A stretch of 64,000 nucleotides of DNA, from NCBI RefSeq assembly GCF_905147365.1, contig NC_056415.1, positions 13,410,001 to 13,474,000 of the forward strand, written 5' to 3'. Within the stretch, counting starts at the first letter, position 1; the number at the start of each line of letters is the position of its first letter. The notes under the pieces are model-generated. The model was given only the letters and a program-made list of their open reading frames with translations. It made no database searches and had not been told where the DNA came from. Positions 23,701 through 33,069 of the stretch are shown piece by piece. The DNA is from Aricia agestis. Taxonomy: Eukaryota > Arthropoda > Insecta > Lepidoptera > Lycaenidae. The position numbers were made by a program, and so were the translations under genes.

Positions 23701-26501
23701 CTTTTTAGAGCTTTATAACTCATAATTTGAAAGCTACAAAATAAAAATATATCTTCAGTATACGAAAATTCCTTTACACGTTATTAATTTCCTATTTTTG
23801 TTTATTATACTCCTGATATTATTAGCTTCCAAAGTAATACCAATTTATTAAAATTCAAGCATACATTCAGCATCTCCCTAGGGAGATGCTGAATGGTGTT
23901 TGTGTTTGTGGTGTGGTGGTGAATAGTGTTTCAAATAAAAGTAATTTGTAAATACTAGTATTTACACATTACTTTTATTTGAAACACACGCCAATAGATC
24001 GGAAATATCATAAACTATACGGAAATAACGTAATAAACGGAATATGTAATTCCACATTTTAATTTTTTTAGGTCAATTCTGAACTAAGATAAGTAAAAAA
24101 AAATTGGCAACGCGGCATACGCGCAAATGTATGGTCAAGAGCGTTTGCTCGGGGGACGGCCTTAATGCACTTTCTTAAAAATATTATGCAATTCTCTCTA
24201 ATAATAATGTTAAATGTTAATTTTACGTGGGAGAGCCATGCTTCGGCACGAATGGGCCGGCTCGACCGGAGAAATACCACGTTCTCACAGAAAACCGGCG
24301 TGAAACACGCTTGCGCTGTGTTTCGCCGAGTGAGTGAGTTTACCGGAGGCCCAATCCCCTACTTTATTCCCTTCCCTACCCTCCCCTAATTCCATCCCAT
24401 CCCTACCCTATTACCCTATTCCCTCTTAAAAGGCCGGCAACGCACCTGCAGCTCTTCTGATGCTGCGAGTGTCCATGGGCGACGGAAGTTGCTTTCCATC
24501 AGGTGACCCGTTTGCTCGTTTGCCCCCTTATTTCATTAAAAAACATGTATATATGCAAAATATTCGTGTAAACACAAGACATCAATGTATGTGTTTTGTT
24601 TAGTAGAGCGCAAGTGTATATCACGTGTATGTTGAAACGAAAACACAATATCTTCTGATAATTCAATCCAATTAATCTATTCACTTTATTTTTAAGGACA
24701 CATTAAGTCATATCGATTCTTATCTAAAACCCTAGTAGAAATACCAAATATCTAGTAATTACTAGCAAAAATTTAATTTTCATAACATCAGGTAATTTCT
24801 GATGGTGAAGTCGTGCAGAATTACCTTATAATCATAGATTATAATCAGTAGTAAACAAAGCATTGTAAATCTATAATTATCTGCACGCAAGAGCCACCTG
24901 ACTAGCCTTAGAGCAGACGGACCACAAATCACATATAACCATGATGCGACAATCACTGCAGTGATAGCATATTATTTTATTTATGGTAATTATAAAATAC
25001 CAGCTGATATCTTTCTCAAGGTCCATAGCGGCCAAAATCGGCCTAGATAGGATCTAGTTTGCATAGATAAATTTGTAATTAGCAATACAGCTACACACAG
25101 AAGTAGAAAGTGCAGCGTATTCAAACAAACGCCTGATTTCGATTGTTTGTAGCCCGTCCACACTATTCGATTTCCACTCGTAACAACACATCGACAATAA
25201 TAAGAGCCAGGCACATCTGATTAAGCCCGGCCGCACATTGTCCGAATTCTGGTCAGAAACAGTTGAATTTCACCGGACCGCCACCCCGCACACTACCCGA
25301 AATATCCTTCCGGCGAGTTCGAGCTCACTCGGCTCAGTAGTCAGTACAAATGTAAGAGACAGCGCGGCCGTTCAACTGTTTCTGATCAGAAATTTCGGAC
25401 AATGTGCGGCCGGGCTAAATCTACGTGACAATAGTAAAACAGGACAGGTGCAAAGCGATGTTTTTGACTTGGTATTTTAACCAATTTCCAAAAAGACGAA
25501 GATGTATTTTTAGAAATATTTATCGGTGAATTATGATGCTTACTAATTATCAACAAGCGAAGTAGCAAAATTGGAATGATTATCACTTATCAGACTATCA
25601 AAAGGAATGCTATTGAGAAACGAGGTCTTAATGTTTCCTCAACAAGTACTTTTGCTAAGATTACTGATAATATACTGTAGATAAGATATTGTTTACTTAC
25701 AGGAGGAAATCCATTGTCTTGAAGGAACTGGTCTGGCTCTCTCAAGCAGAAGCACCCGTACATAAGAACTACTATGAAGAGGCAGGTTGTCATGCTGAAT
25801 ATTCCATAGTAACCCATCTTCTTCAACAGGATCCCACTTATCCCTAACCCAATCGGTAGGCCAGCTGTCATACAGAAACTGACTAGCCCCACCCTGAAAG
25901 TCCTGGATTTCTCCGATGTTATGTCACTAATGTAACTGAAAACACCAAGGAACATCGTCACCCAGCCACCGGTGATCGCTGGGAAGAACGTCTCCAAGAA
26001 CACCGTCACTTGTACAGGAATTTCATAAAAAAAGTAAACGTTCACAATATTGTTTATGGAGGTGGCGAGTTCGCCGAAAATCGGTAGCAATATGCATAGC
26101 TTCCTCTTCCCCGTTCTATCGCTCCAAGCGCCTAAAAACATGATGATGATGCAGGGCAGCGCAGTACTCAGAATGCTCTTCCAAATATCTATAGACGATA
26201 TCAATTTTTGCACCTCCTTCTCATACATTGTGTAATTGTCACTGTTCTTTTTCACTAGCGCATCACAGATCACGTCATTGTAGGCGAGGTTGACTCGGCA
26301 GGCTTTGTCCAGGTTGAAGTTTCCCATCGCGAATCTGGATATCACGCTGGGTATGATGAGGCCAGCCAGCAGGGGTTCAACTGTGACGTTGTCCCTCAGG
26401 TACCATAGTTTCTCTGCGAAGTTTCTGTCCTTGTACTTCTTGTACCCGTCCCTCACGTTCAGAGGATTTTCCTCCTTTGTCGCCTCCTGTTTTTCCGCCA
26501 T
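11098..26501 (-). CDS. Gene C: SLC46-like MFS transporter, complete, 7 coding exons
   Basis: Join 25701..26501, 18546..18699, 17715..17816, 15187..15324, 13965..14048, 12662..12818, 11098..11263 (complement): 1602 nt, 533 aa plus stop. Intron phases are 0,1,1,1,1,2 and all introns are GT-AG. The predicted product is a 12-TM plasma-membrane or endolysosomal transporter of the SLC46 family. Exon 1 carries TM1-6, with ACRVNL and ICDAL cysteines in loop 1, sequon NYT at 89, motif A GAWSDRTGKR (124-133), and FSYISDITSEKSRTFRVG (188-205). Exons 2-6 carry the central loop and TM7-12, including the family-typical LFVRNRLNWD (exon 3). Exon 7 is a charged cytosolic tail. The first intron is 7.0 kb; SINEs and MITEs occupy the introns. 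It is closer to gene D than to gene A. Substrate unknown. Confidence 0.94.
11830..11887. repeat. Hairpin, solo remnant of the CTACGAATAATAAAA MITE
   Basis: CTACGAATAATAAAAACTAA, then GGAAAAGTACTTTTCC at the centre, and the mirrored TTTTTATTATTCGTAG. The arms match the TIRs of the 219-bp element at 53861-54079, so this is probably an internally deleted copy. Confidence 0.8.
11886..12307 (-). mobile_element. LINE-tail repeat (GACTTCGTCCGCGTCA family)
   Basis: In minus orientation it starts CTAGCTGTTGCCCGCG.CTTCGTCCG and ends in a TTTATTTATATG-like block. It contains the TTTTTAACCGACTTCCGAAA block and a (GTCT)n microsatellite at 12039-12075. Same order as 16025-16372 and 48023-48420. Confidence 0.7.
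12561..12642 (-). repeat. 82-bp partial copy of gene C exon 6 in intron 6
   Basis: 79 of 82 bases match 12723-12804 in direct orientation (offset 162). It starts about 19 bp past the exon 6 donor. In the exon frame the three differences are one synonymous, one Ser-to-Ala and one Met-to-Ile change. It has no acceptor or donor of its own, and reading through the donor meets a stop at once (GTG TAA), so it is not an evident alternative exon. Confidence 0.9.
12662..12818 (-). CDS. Gene C exon 6
   Basis: 157 nt. Acceptor GATTTCAG, donor CTCGT|GTAAGT, phase 1 to 2. It encodes AKVNSLFSLTETLASLLFQP and a hydrophobic stretch ending PAVVILV (TM11-12). It is GC-rich compared with its surroundings. An 82-bp near-copy of its middle lies just downstream in the intron. 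Confidence 0.96.
13097..13417 (+). mobile_element. Poly(A) SINE in gene C intron 5
   Basis: Full-length member: 5' ACGTGGGAGTCATGCTTCGG, AGTGAGTGAGTTTACCGG, the CCCTACCCT-rich tract, then GGTCGGCAACGCACTTGC and a poly(A) end. Opposite strand to the gene. Confidence 0.88.
13463..13545 (+). repeat. Fragment of the CGAGTNCNACTCGC repeat family
   Basis: Has TTTTTGCTCTAAAATGGTAC, a TTCGTGCGCGAATTTGAC variant and ACCGATTTTTTAA, equivalent to the right end of the copy at 14665-15155. Confidence 0.6.
13965..14048 (-). CDS. Gene C exon 5
   Basis: 84 nt. Acceptor ATCAACAG (weak pyrimidine tract), donor ACCG|GTAAGT, phase 1 to 1. It encodes PCIELLGGVTTTSLRSIISK, then VVDKQETG, aligning without gaps to the 28 residues of gene D exon 5. 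The exon is too small to show up as an open frame and was recovered by paralogy. Confidence 0.92.
14113..14419 (+). mobile_element. Poly(A) SINE in gene C intron 4
   Basis: Same family as 13097-13417, with 5' ACGTGGGAGAGCCATGC and a 3' GCCCCCTTCTTTCATTAAAAA end. It lies 65 bp from exon 5, upstream of that exon's weak acceptor on the transcribed strand. Confidence 0.88.
14665..15155 (+). mobile_element. Abundant lepidopteran repeat (GTACCCAAAGGGTAAAAACG family)
   Basis: Starts GAGTTCCGTACCCAAAGGG, then GACTTCGATGTCTGTCC with a (GTCT)n run, then GGGGGCTCTCTCATACAAAA, ending CGAGTCCAACTCGCACTTGG. Other copies: 20820-21060 (+), 27252-27700 (-), 30888-31330 (-). Confidence 0.7.
15187..15324 (-). 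CDS. Gene C exon 4
   Basis: 138 nt. Acceptor TTTTCCAG, donor CTGA|GTGAGT, phase 1 to 1. It encodes AMFTITVLSKKLQIDD...AFVTTDIEMYL, paralogous to gene D exon 4 (same length; shared CLISV and AFVTTD). Confidence 0.96.
15609..15932 (+). mobile_element. LINE-tail repeat (GGCTTCGCCCGCGTAA)
   Basis: ACTAGATGTTCCGCGCGGC, CCGTTTTTTCCACATTTTCC, GAGATTAGCGCGTTCAAAC and AATATTAGTATAGATG occur in the same order as at 3398-3760. Confidence 0.65.
16025..16372 (+). mobile_element. LINE-tail repeat (GACTTCGTCCGCGTCA family)
   Basis: Begins TGTTACCCGCGACTTCGTCC, contains TTTTTGGAAGTCGGTTAAAA, and ends TTTTATTTATATGTATAGAT. Confidence 0.7.
16523..16882. mobile_element. MITE with TTAAGGGT ends
   Basis: Left ATTAAGGGTGGGTTGCATCA and right, reverse-complemented, ATTAAGGGTAAGTTGCATCA. 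Both edges show TTAA, so a TTAA (piggyBac-type) or TTA/TAA (Harbinger-type) target site is possible. Non-coding. Confidence 0.75.
17288..17463 (+). repeat. Five-copy minisatellite with long G runs
   Basis: CCCAGGTTCTGGGCCAGGGG-type units occur five times, with (G/A) and (C/T) variants, separated by GGGGGCAAAAT-like spacers. The longest uninterrupted G run is 19. The C-rich strand is in the sense orientation of gene C, within intron 3. Confidence 0.92.
17715..17816 (-). CDS. Gene C exon 3
   Basis: 102 nt. Acceptor TTTTTTCAG, donor TTCG|GTAAGT, phase 1 to 1. It encodes AEHHIVYLFVRNRLNWD followed by a KYGFYAGYSIVLHSF segment. The aromatic YLFVR.RL.WD motif is shared with gene D and is typical of SLC46 proteins. 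Confidence 0.96.
17866..18007 (+). repeat. Copy of the CTGAACGGATTGGGCTG repeat
   Basis: AATGGATTTTCAAATATGTT, CGAAAACGGCTGAACGGATT and CACGAAGTTCACCGG match the tandem pair at 39963-40260. In gene C intron 2. Confidence 0.75.
18546..18699 (-). CDS. Gene C exon 2
   Basis: 154 nt. Acceptor TTTTTCAG, then IERITSKETSFF...; donor ATGG|GTAAGT, phase 1. It encodes the central cytosolic loop (VRKRAANRRVK) and the start of TM7 (VILTLVAVFILYGP), parallel to exon 2 of gene D. Confidence 0.95.
18776..18866 (+). mobile_element. 3' fragment of the poly(A) SINE ending in a C15 run
   Basis: ACTTGCAACTCTTCTGATGT through GCTTTCCATCAGGTAGCC matches the SINE 3' third. A run of 15 C replaces the normal tail. 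It lies in gene C intron 1, about 80 bp from exon 2. Confidence 0.75.
19635..20620. mobile_element. Outer MITE (GTCCAGATGAGGCG ends)
   Basis: GTCCAGATGAGGCGTTTTAC at the left is perfectly mirrored by GTAAAACGCCTCATCTGGAC at the right; the match continues to 26 bp including CGCGCGA. A second MITE is inserted inside. Confidence 0.85.
19723..20308. mobile_element. Inner nested MITE (AAGGGCCCC...GACGATCAAACG ends)
   Basis: The first 28 bases at the left match the inverted right end with 2 mismatches (GACGATCAAACGGTTT core). The interior is rich in TTTGATCAAAC / GTTTGAATC variants. It splits the 19635-20620 element and therefore inserted later. Confidence 0.85.
20820..21060 (+). mobile_element. 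Copy of the GTACCCAAAGGGTAAAAACG repeat
   Basis: GGTTCCATACCCAAAGGG, GACTTCGATGTCTGTCC and GGGGGCTCCCATACAATAAA, in the order of 14665-15155; the right end is truncated. Confidence 0.65.
21045..22440. repeat. Tandem ~485-bp duplication with G/C homopolymer tracts
   Basis: 21045-21390 and 21530-21875 are near-identical (GACATAGTTTTGTGTAGA, AAGAAACGACCGGTG, CAAACGACACTTGAAATCTG). The linking block TAAGTAACAGATCCATG with ACCGTATGTTTAGTTTAG recurs at about 21410-21530, 22160-22260 and 22320-22400. Long G or C runs sit at the equivalent place in each unit. Confidence 0.85.
22790..22918 (-). mobile_element. tRNA-headed SINE, family 2, 5' part
   Basis: Contains GGGATTCGAACCCGCGACC (inverted box B) and AGCTACCAAC. 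Matches the head of the copies at 46121 and 47520. Confidence 0.75.
23864..23895. repeat. 32-bp perfect palindrome
   Basis: Left half CATTCAGCATCTCCCT with its exact inverse complement and no loop. Confidence 0.95.
23926..23987. repeat. Hairpin with ~30-bp arms
   Basis: GTGTTTCAAATAAAAGTAAT pairs with ATTACTTTTATTTGAAACAC around a TACTAGTA centre, with one extra T in the left arm. Confidence 0.92.
24225..24543 (+). mobile_element. Poly(A) SINE in gene C intron 1
   Basis: ACGTGGGAGAGCCATGCTTC at the 5' end, GCTGTGTTTCGCCGAGTGAG, CCGGCAACGCACCTGCAGC, and a poly(A) end after CCCCCTTATTTCATT. Confidence 0.88.
25223..25418. mobile_element. MITE with AGCCCGGCCGCAC TIRs
   Basis: AAGCCCGGCCGCACATTGTC at the left is mirrored by GACAATGTGCGGCCGGGCTA. 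The interior holds CGAGTTCGAGCTCACTCGGC. Same as 53240-53432. It lies in the intron 1 part next to gene C exon 1. Confidence 0.82.
25701..26501 (-). CDS. Gene C exon 1 (267 codons)
   Basis: Starts MAEKQEATKE at an ATG in context ACGATGGCG and ends NGFPP at donor CCT|GTAAGT, phase 0. The open frame runs 36 codons further into the intron; that extension is discarded because the paralogs splice at the equivalent position. Confidence 0.96.
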
Positions 26502-27251
26502 CGTATTTTCACTTGTGTGAATCTTTTATAACGCGTATTTCATTTTCCGTCGCAACTGCAGCTGGATACGTATAACGTTTCATTAAACACAATGGCCGTC
26601 AATATCTGACACACAACTGCCTTTATTATTTACTCCTCCGATATGTTTGTTTGTTATCAATTAATTGTAGATAATGATAAATTGAGTCTATCCTTTTGTC
26701 GCACGTCGTTTTAATTGCATGTTTGTTTAAACATTTTTCTGTTGCTTAATTGATTTTTAACTATGCATAGTTACCTGAAAATAATTAAAATATTTTGTTA
26801 ATAGCGTTTTACAAACAAATTAAGCTTTTATGAGCTGCGTCGAATGTTTACGTTAATTATAAAATATTAATTGTGTTATCACATCATTTTTATCGAAGGT
26901 CTAGTTTCTAGGCAATCAAAATATTCTGCTTCTATTTTCTGAAACGTGTTTTACATTTTTCAGATTTCTGCATAAAACTGAATTTATATCAGGTAAATCT
27001 ACTCGAAGCACTCTGTGCTAGATAAATTTAATATTTTCTACGAATCTTCTCGTTCATATAGAAGCCTCTTAGTATCACTAGCTTTTACTTGCCTAAATTA
27101 AAGAAAAAGCTTTCTAAGACGTATTATATGTCTATTATCTTTATTATGCGATAACAATGTATATTACATTGTATCATGTTGGTATATAACTTGTTTATAA
27201 TGTCACTTAAATACTGTTTTATTTTTCCGGATGAATTAAAATAAAACAAAT

Positions 27252-27700
27252 AATCGGCCAAGTGCAAGTCGGACTCGCGCACGTAGGGTTCCGTACCATT
27301 ATAGAGCAAAATTAGGCCAAAACTTGTGTTTTTTGTATGGGAGCCCCCCTTAATTTTTTATTTTATTTTAATATTATTGGTAAATATTAAACAACACATA
27401 TAACTAAGGACTTTGAGAAAAAATCAAGTACCTACCTGTTGCCATTATTGATATAGAGCAAAAAAAAAGGCCAAAAAAATCACGTTTGTCGTATGGGAGC
27501 CCCCGTTAAATATTATTTTTATTTTGTTTTTAGTATATTTTGTTTTGATAGCGGCAACAGATATACACAATATGTGAAAATTTCAGATGTCTAGCTATAG
27601 CGGTTCATGAGTTACATCCTGAAGACAGACAGACAGACGGACAGACATCGAAGTCTCAGTAATAGGGTCCCGTTTTTCTCCTTTGGGTACGGAACTAAAA
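27252..27700 (-). mobile_element. Copy of the GTACCCAAAGGGTAAAAACG repeat
   Basis: Left end CGGCCAAGTGCAAGTCGG with GCGCACGTAGGGTTCCG, (CAGA)n, and right end TTTGGGTACGGAAC. Confidence 0.7.
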
Positions 27701-27897
27701 ATAAACAATATTAGCTTACGACTCATTTACCACCTTATATCAATAATAATTAACATAAACAAATTTGTAACTTATAACATAAAATATCATCAATGTTATC
27801 GTCACAAATACTATTGTACTTATCAGGATCATTATTGTATTAATATCAATCATGTCATTATGACACACACTTTTGTACTTAGTACTACTGTAACTGT

Positions 27898-28067
27898 TAA
27901 GGTGCCCATACACGGGACAATTATCGTATCGATTTATCTCCTCGATGTTAAAATCGAACGACAAATTGTACGTGTGTAGCAATATCGCAAACGATTTTAC
28001 GTTCAAAAAATCGATTGGATGATTTTCTTGACGATCGATCGAAACGACAAATCCCGTGTACCTTTAG
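27898..28067. mobile_element. MITE (GCCCATACACGGGACAA ends)
   Basis: TTAAGGTGCCCATACACGGG at the left and, reverse-complemented, CTAAAGGTACACGGGATTTG at the right, with an inner ATCGAACGACAAATTG tract. About 170 bp, non-coding. Confidence 0.7.
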
Positions 28068-28191
28068 TAGAATGTAATCCTATCGACGACATATTAGGAT
28101 CACTACAAAAAACAAACTAAGTAAGTATATAATAGCGCATTTAATAGTATATTCAATACAATTCTTGAATTGAATTGAATATACTATATAT

Positions 28192-28422
28192 ACGTGGGAG
28201 AGCCATGCTTCGGCACGAATGGGCCGGCTCGACCGGAGAAATAACACGTTCTCACAGAAAACCAACGTGAAACAGCGCTTGCGCTGTGTTTCGCCGAGTG
28301 AGTGAGTTTACCGGAGGCCCAATCCCCTACTTTATTCCCTTCCCTACCCTCCCCTAATTCCTTCCCATCCCTACCCTATTACCCTATTCCCTCTTAAAAG
28401 GCCGGCAACGCACCTGCAGCTA
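28192..28422 (+). mobile_element. 3'-truncated poly(A) SINE
   Basis: Intact 5' end (ACGTGGGAGAGCCATGC), but the sequence stops at GCACCTGCAGCT and passes directly into the TCTCGCGAGA-rich element. Confidence 0.85.
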
Positions 28423-28721
28423 TGAATGCAAATCTCGCGAGATTGGGGCTCAAGCGAGATCCCGCGAGTTTATGAATACAATACCGCGAGATCTCGCCAA
28501 TTTCGAGATCTCGCGAGATTAGCAGTTTGGTGGGTTTTTTTGCAAATAATCACATTATTATAAGATTAACATTCATTTTCACGGATTTTTTCAATTAAAT
28601 TTTATGCATCAAACATTGTTTGACGTATCTGTCTATCATTTTTAAGTAGCAAACTTTGACATAAGTACGTATCTACTATCTATCAAATAACAAATGAAAG
28701 AAACAACCAGTCTTCTCTTCT

Positions 28722-28979
28722 GTGCGCTTTTATAATTTTGGACGTGGCGGTAATATCGTGGACGTCTGCGGTAAAACGATAACATAGGGAAGTACAATGT
28801 ATGGAAATATATGAAGACGTTTTTAAATTTCCGTCGACGACAAGTTTTTAACGTGCACGTTAGAGGACATCACGACGTCTACAATTCTGAACCGCACAAA
28901 ATGTCCGCGCTGCGTAAAATCAAAAGGGCATTGAACGTACCCACGATAACGTGACGTCCAGAATTATAAAAGTGCACAC
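28722..28979. mobile_element. MITE (GTGCGCTTTTATAATT ends)
   Basis: GTGCGCTTTTATAATTTTGG at the left; reverse-complemented right end GTGCACTTTTATAATTCTGG. The interior has CACGACGTCTAC and GACGTC-type blocks. Confidence 0.75.
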
Positions 28980-28980
28980 T

Positions 28981-29331
28981 TTTTTTTTTATGAAATAAGG
29001 GGGCAAACGAGCAAACGGGTCACCTGATGGAAAGCAACTTCCGTCGCCCATGGACACTCGCAGCATCAGAAGAGCTGCATGTGCGTTGCCGGCCTTTTAA
29101 GAGGGAATAGGGTAATAGGGGATGGTAGGGAAGGGAAGGGAATAGGGGAGGGTAGGAAAGGGAATAGGGTAGGGGATTGGGCCTCCGGCAAACTTGAGTG
29201 AGTTGCCGGAGGCCCAATCCCCTACTCGGCGAAACACAGCGCAAGCGCTGTTTCACGCCGGTTTTCTGTGAGAACGTGTTATTTATCCGGTCGAGCCGGC
29301 CCATTCGTGCCTAAGCATGGCTCTCCCACGT
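28981..29331 (-). mobile_element. Poly(A) SINE
   Basis: Left T-run then ATGAAATAAGGGGGCAAACG; right end GGCTCTCCCACGT. A short internal duplication of GGAGGCCCAATCCCCTAC occurs near 29205. Confidence 0.88.
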
Positions 29332-30235
29332 ATATTTTTAATAGTTACTTAAAGTATACACTATCAAACACAAATCTTTTAGTAATAAAACAGTTCTTTA
29401 ACTATCAAAACAACGAGAAGTCAAAACATAGACTTAGTTGAAAATCACAGTGCACAGTTGCTTAAGCCAGCTCCACTTTGTTTTTACTCCGTGATTGCAA
29501 CTCCGTCCGTGTCAGTCCGCGCTTCGAATAAGACATTATTATGCTCAAGTGCAATCTCGTCAAACTCGCGAGATCTCGCCTTTTTTTCGTCCGAGATCAA
29601 TCTCGCTAAAAAAGGCCGAGATCTCGCGAGAACGAGATTGCATTCCCTAGTGACGACGCGAGCCCTCACAAAGCTCGGCTTTTAGCTAGTATTATAATAT
29701 TATGGCAGAGTATAATTATAATTTGGTTTTGGTTTTCAGGTATTGTCTGTCTTTCTTGTTTCCTAAAGCCCACAAAAATTTCACGGTTTACTCATCGGAG
29801 TAAGGTACGAAAAGTCACGCATTTAAATATTTAAATATCTATGAGTTTATTGAAAAGGATAAGAATTGCTAAAGCTTAGAGTAGTATTAAAATTTAAAAT
29901 TCCTGATAAAGGTAAGAAGACGGAATTTGAGGATTAAAATCGCTTTTAATTAGTCTATTTAAGGAGTCGTCAACAATATTAATGCATGATCAATCTAGTG
30001 ATAAACTTATCATAGTTACTAGTCACTAAAGGAAGCGTATAAGGCGTTTGAAATATATTTCAACCCACATTATTATACAACTATATAATAAATAAACTAT
30101 GTAATATTCATTATTATTGTTTTTTCGCTATACATGTAGCTATGCCGAATTCATATTATTTTTTCCGTATTTTTTAATTATAATACATGATTTTTTTTAC
30201 ATAAATGTATAAAAATGGACTAGATTGGTTAAATT

Positions 30236-30382
30236 GACGCTGTTAAGCATTCGTGTACTAACCCACAAAAAATAAATACGTTTTGAGATCTGAATGTTCT
30301 GAATCATTTAGAAAAAGCATTCAAAATTCATAAAAAAAAAATATATATGGGTTAGTTAGTACACAAATGCTTAACAGCGACC
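30236..30382. mobile_element. MITE (CGCTGTTAAGCATTYGTGTA ends)
   Basis: CGCTGTTAAGCATTCGTGTA at the left, TACACAAATGCTTAACAGCG at the right. Relatives at 59832-59970 and a one-sided copy at 41140-41250. Confidence 0.85.
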
Positions 30383-30887
30383 AAATACAAAAATTAGTTT
30401 TGGCACCTAAGTTCGTTAACAAAAATATATGGGATTTGACATAGAGCATAGGGCAAATGCCATGCCACGAAGCGACGCGTCATGTCTTATTATACGCTTT
30501 CTATACCTATTTTCGCTACCAAATATTGAATGCAATTTGACTAACTGCTTCTAGTAGTTTCGTTTCAATACCAGCAATGCCTTTGTATATTGCATACTCC
30601 AAACGAATACAATGTTTGTTTTCTCTATATCCTGCAGCTTGTTATGTTCTCATGATGAGACGATCTTGAGGACTGTATTGGTATTGTAAGTTCACTTACA
30701 ACGTCTAGATAGAGGTCCATGAAGACTTCTTATTATATCAAATTTCAATACGATAGTCATAATATTATTATGTTACTCGTAGCAGTTAGGGTTTTGTCAA
30801 AGATTTTGGTATAATATTATTAGGTGCATTAGTAGATATTAGAAAAAACAGGCAAAGATACAAAGATATCTGTAACAGATACAAAAA

Positions 30888-31330
30888 AAATCGGCCAAGT
30901 GCGAGTTGCACTCGCGCACGAAGGGTACCACTATAGAGCAAAATAGGCAAAAATAGTGTTTTTTATATCTGAGCCCCTTAATTATGTAATTAATTTGAAT
31001 TTTATTATAAATCATTAAAGTACAAATACGATAATTAAGTATTTTGTGAATATTTCAAGTGCTTATGTGTTGCCATTATTTTTATCGAGCAAAAAATAGC
31101 AAAAGAAATCACCTTTGTTGAATAGGAGACCCCATTCAATATTTAATTTATTTTGTTTTTAGTATTTGTTGATATAGCGGCAACAGATATACACATTTAG
31201 ACAATCTGTAAAAAAATCAGAAGACTAGCTATAGCGGTTCTTGAGTTACAGCCTGGAGACAGACAGACGGACAGACATCGAAGTCTTAGTAATAGGGTCC
31301 TGTTTTTACCCTTTGGGTACGGAACCCTTA
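30888..31330 (-). mobile_element. Copy of the GTACCCAAAGGGTAAAAACG repeat
   Basis: CGGCCAAGTGCGAGTTGCAC at the left, GACAGACATCGAAGTCTTAG and TACCCTTTGGGTACGGAACC at the right. Confidence 0.7.
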
Positions 31331-31795
31331 AAAGAACTCACACCCTCCCGAGTCAAAAGCCATACTCTAAGCCACGGAGGCGTTGGCTGCAGGTATCATC
31401 TGATGATGATGAATACAGTTAGATGACCTGCGATTGGTGTCAGTACACTTTGATGGCAAGTAGTAGATAACACTGTTTATTGATTGATAAATAATAATCT
31501 TTGTCTGATTATTTTGTCCCCTTTTAGGTATAAAATTATATTGTTTCAATCACTACACTGTAAGTGGACCTTTCTACTTGCAAAGTTTTAACAGATACAA
31601 TAATATTAATTGAGGCATAAGGGGACGCACCTATGGTATTTAATTTAGAATTTTTATTTGTCACATTTATGCAAAATTTCATTTTAGCACTACCAGGATG
31701 AATTGACAACGTGGTTTAATGAAGAGATAAACGAATATTGGCCCAACAAAAGTTTACAAGCAACATATTAAATTTATAGTAAGTATAAAGGTTTT

Positions 31796-32088
31796 TTTAA
31801 TGGAATATGAGGACAAACGAGCAAACGGGTCACCCGATGGAAAGCAACTTCCGTCGCCCATGGACACTCGCAGCATCAGAAGAGCTGCAGGTGCGTTGCC
31901 GGCCTTTTAAAGAGGGAAGAGGGTAATAGGGTAGGGATGGGAAGGGAAGGAAATAGGGTAGGGGATTGGGCCTCCGGTAAACTCACTCACTCGGCGAAAC
32001 AAAGCGCTGTTTCACGCCGGTTTTCTATAAGAATGGTATTTCTCCGTTCGAGCTGACCCATTCGTGCCGAAGCATGGCTCTCCCACGT
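31796..32088 (-). mobile_element. Poly(A) SINE, slightly shortened
   Basis: T-run, GGACAAACGAGCAAACGGG, GCGTTGCCGGCCTTTTAAAG, and the 5' end GGCTCTCCCACGT. The G-rich tract is shorter than in the others. Confidence 0.85.
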
Positions 32089-33069
32089 CTGAGGTGTCCT
32101 ATTAAAAATATAATATTTCGGCGGTTCTACAAAGTGGAAAATTGATCAAAGCTAACCATGAAATATTTGGAACCGGGACAGCCCATGCCAATTTCGCCGC
32201 CCTTTGCGACATTTTGACAGTTCGTTGGGAAATAAAATGTTATTAGATACTGATAAAAATTTTATTACGAAAAACATAGCATTTTGCATAACATTTCGCT
32301 ACCTTTTGTTAATTGACGATCCAAACCAAATATTATAAAATTTTAAGTGTTCAAAAGTTTTTTTTTTGTTGACACTAATTATTGTGACAATTACTGATTG
32401 ATAGTAAAATCAGTATAGTGTATGCTTAGTTAGCGGGCCACGTAGAGATGAACTTGGCACCTGCTTCCATAGAATTTTCACAGAACTATACTCCACTCGG
32501 GCTAATTTGTCCCTAGCGGTCATTAACTCCCTGTCAAAAACTTGTCATTTTCCATATAAAACCACGATTGGCAATATCTGACACTTCATAGTTGCCTACT
32601 TCTGTCCCCTTTTTTGGGTTGACAGCTTACATCCACCCAGTCTCTCAAAAATAAATCGCTAGCATAAAAAAATCTTTTTCGGGGATTCCCCCACTAGCAC
32701 TAGCTCACCTCTATGTATAATTGGTGGATTCCCGCGTTGTGATCTGAATTGACCCTGAACGTGACGTCGCATCAAATGATGCTTGTTTGAATGTTTTAAT
32801 ATGTTATATTTTTTGTAGATTTTTGTGCTCAACAAAGCATAAAAGCGTGTAGTAATTACTTCAATCGACTTTTTGTCGCGGTTCAAAATAAACTGCTATA
32901 AGGTAAATTACTGTTAACTACTAAATAATTAGACTTAACACGTCTACAGATTGTGCTGGTTTCTATGCAACGATCGGAGTTCTAAAATTCGATATAATAT
33001 TATTATTTTTCCCGCTTACTAACCAACATACGTAATACATATCAGTAAAGCAGCGTATTCAGTGTGTAA

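Larger units (their letters stand above)
18700..25700. other. Gene C intron 1 (7.0 kb)
   Basis: Filled with nested MITEs, a tandem duplication with G/C runs, SINEs and hairpins. No extra coding exon was recognised. 22440-22790 has (CAGT)n and repeated TTTCTAACTCAAGAAAT blocks; 23000-23860 and 24550-25220 are AT-rich and unrecognised. Confidence 0.7.
28422..29656. mobile_element. TIR element rich in TCTCGCGAGA motifs, with two nested insertions
   Basis: Left end ATGAATGCAAATCTCGCGAG; right end reverse-complemented GGAATGCAATCTCGTTCTCG. CGCGAGAT and TCTCGCGAG occur many times in the outer 100 bp at each side. Inside are a MITE (28722-28979) and a SINE (28981-29331). Confidence 0.6.

Noticed and set aside
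25590..25700. Extension of gene C exon 1 by 36 codons
   Set aside because: It follows a consensus GTAAGT donor at the position used by both paralogs and has no family resemblance.
29020..29304. 94-codon minus-strand frame in a SINE (and similar frames in other SINE copies)
   Set aside because: A recurring by-product of the SINE body; its end repeats the C-terminus of the LINE ORF2, which reflects tail sharing, not a gene.
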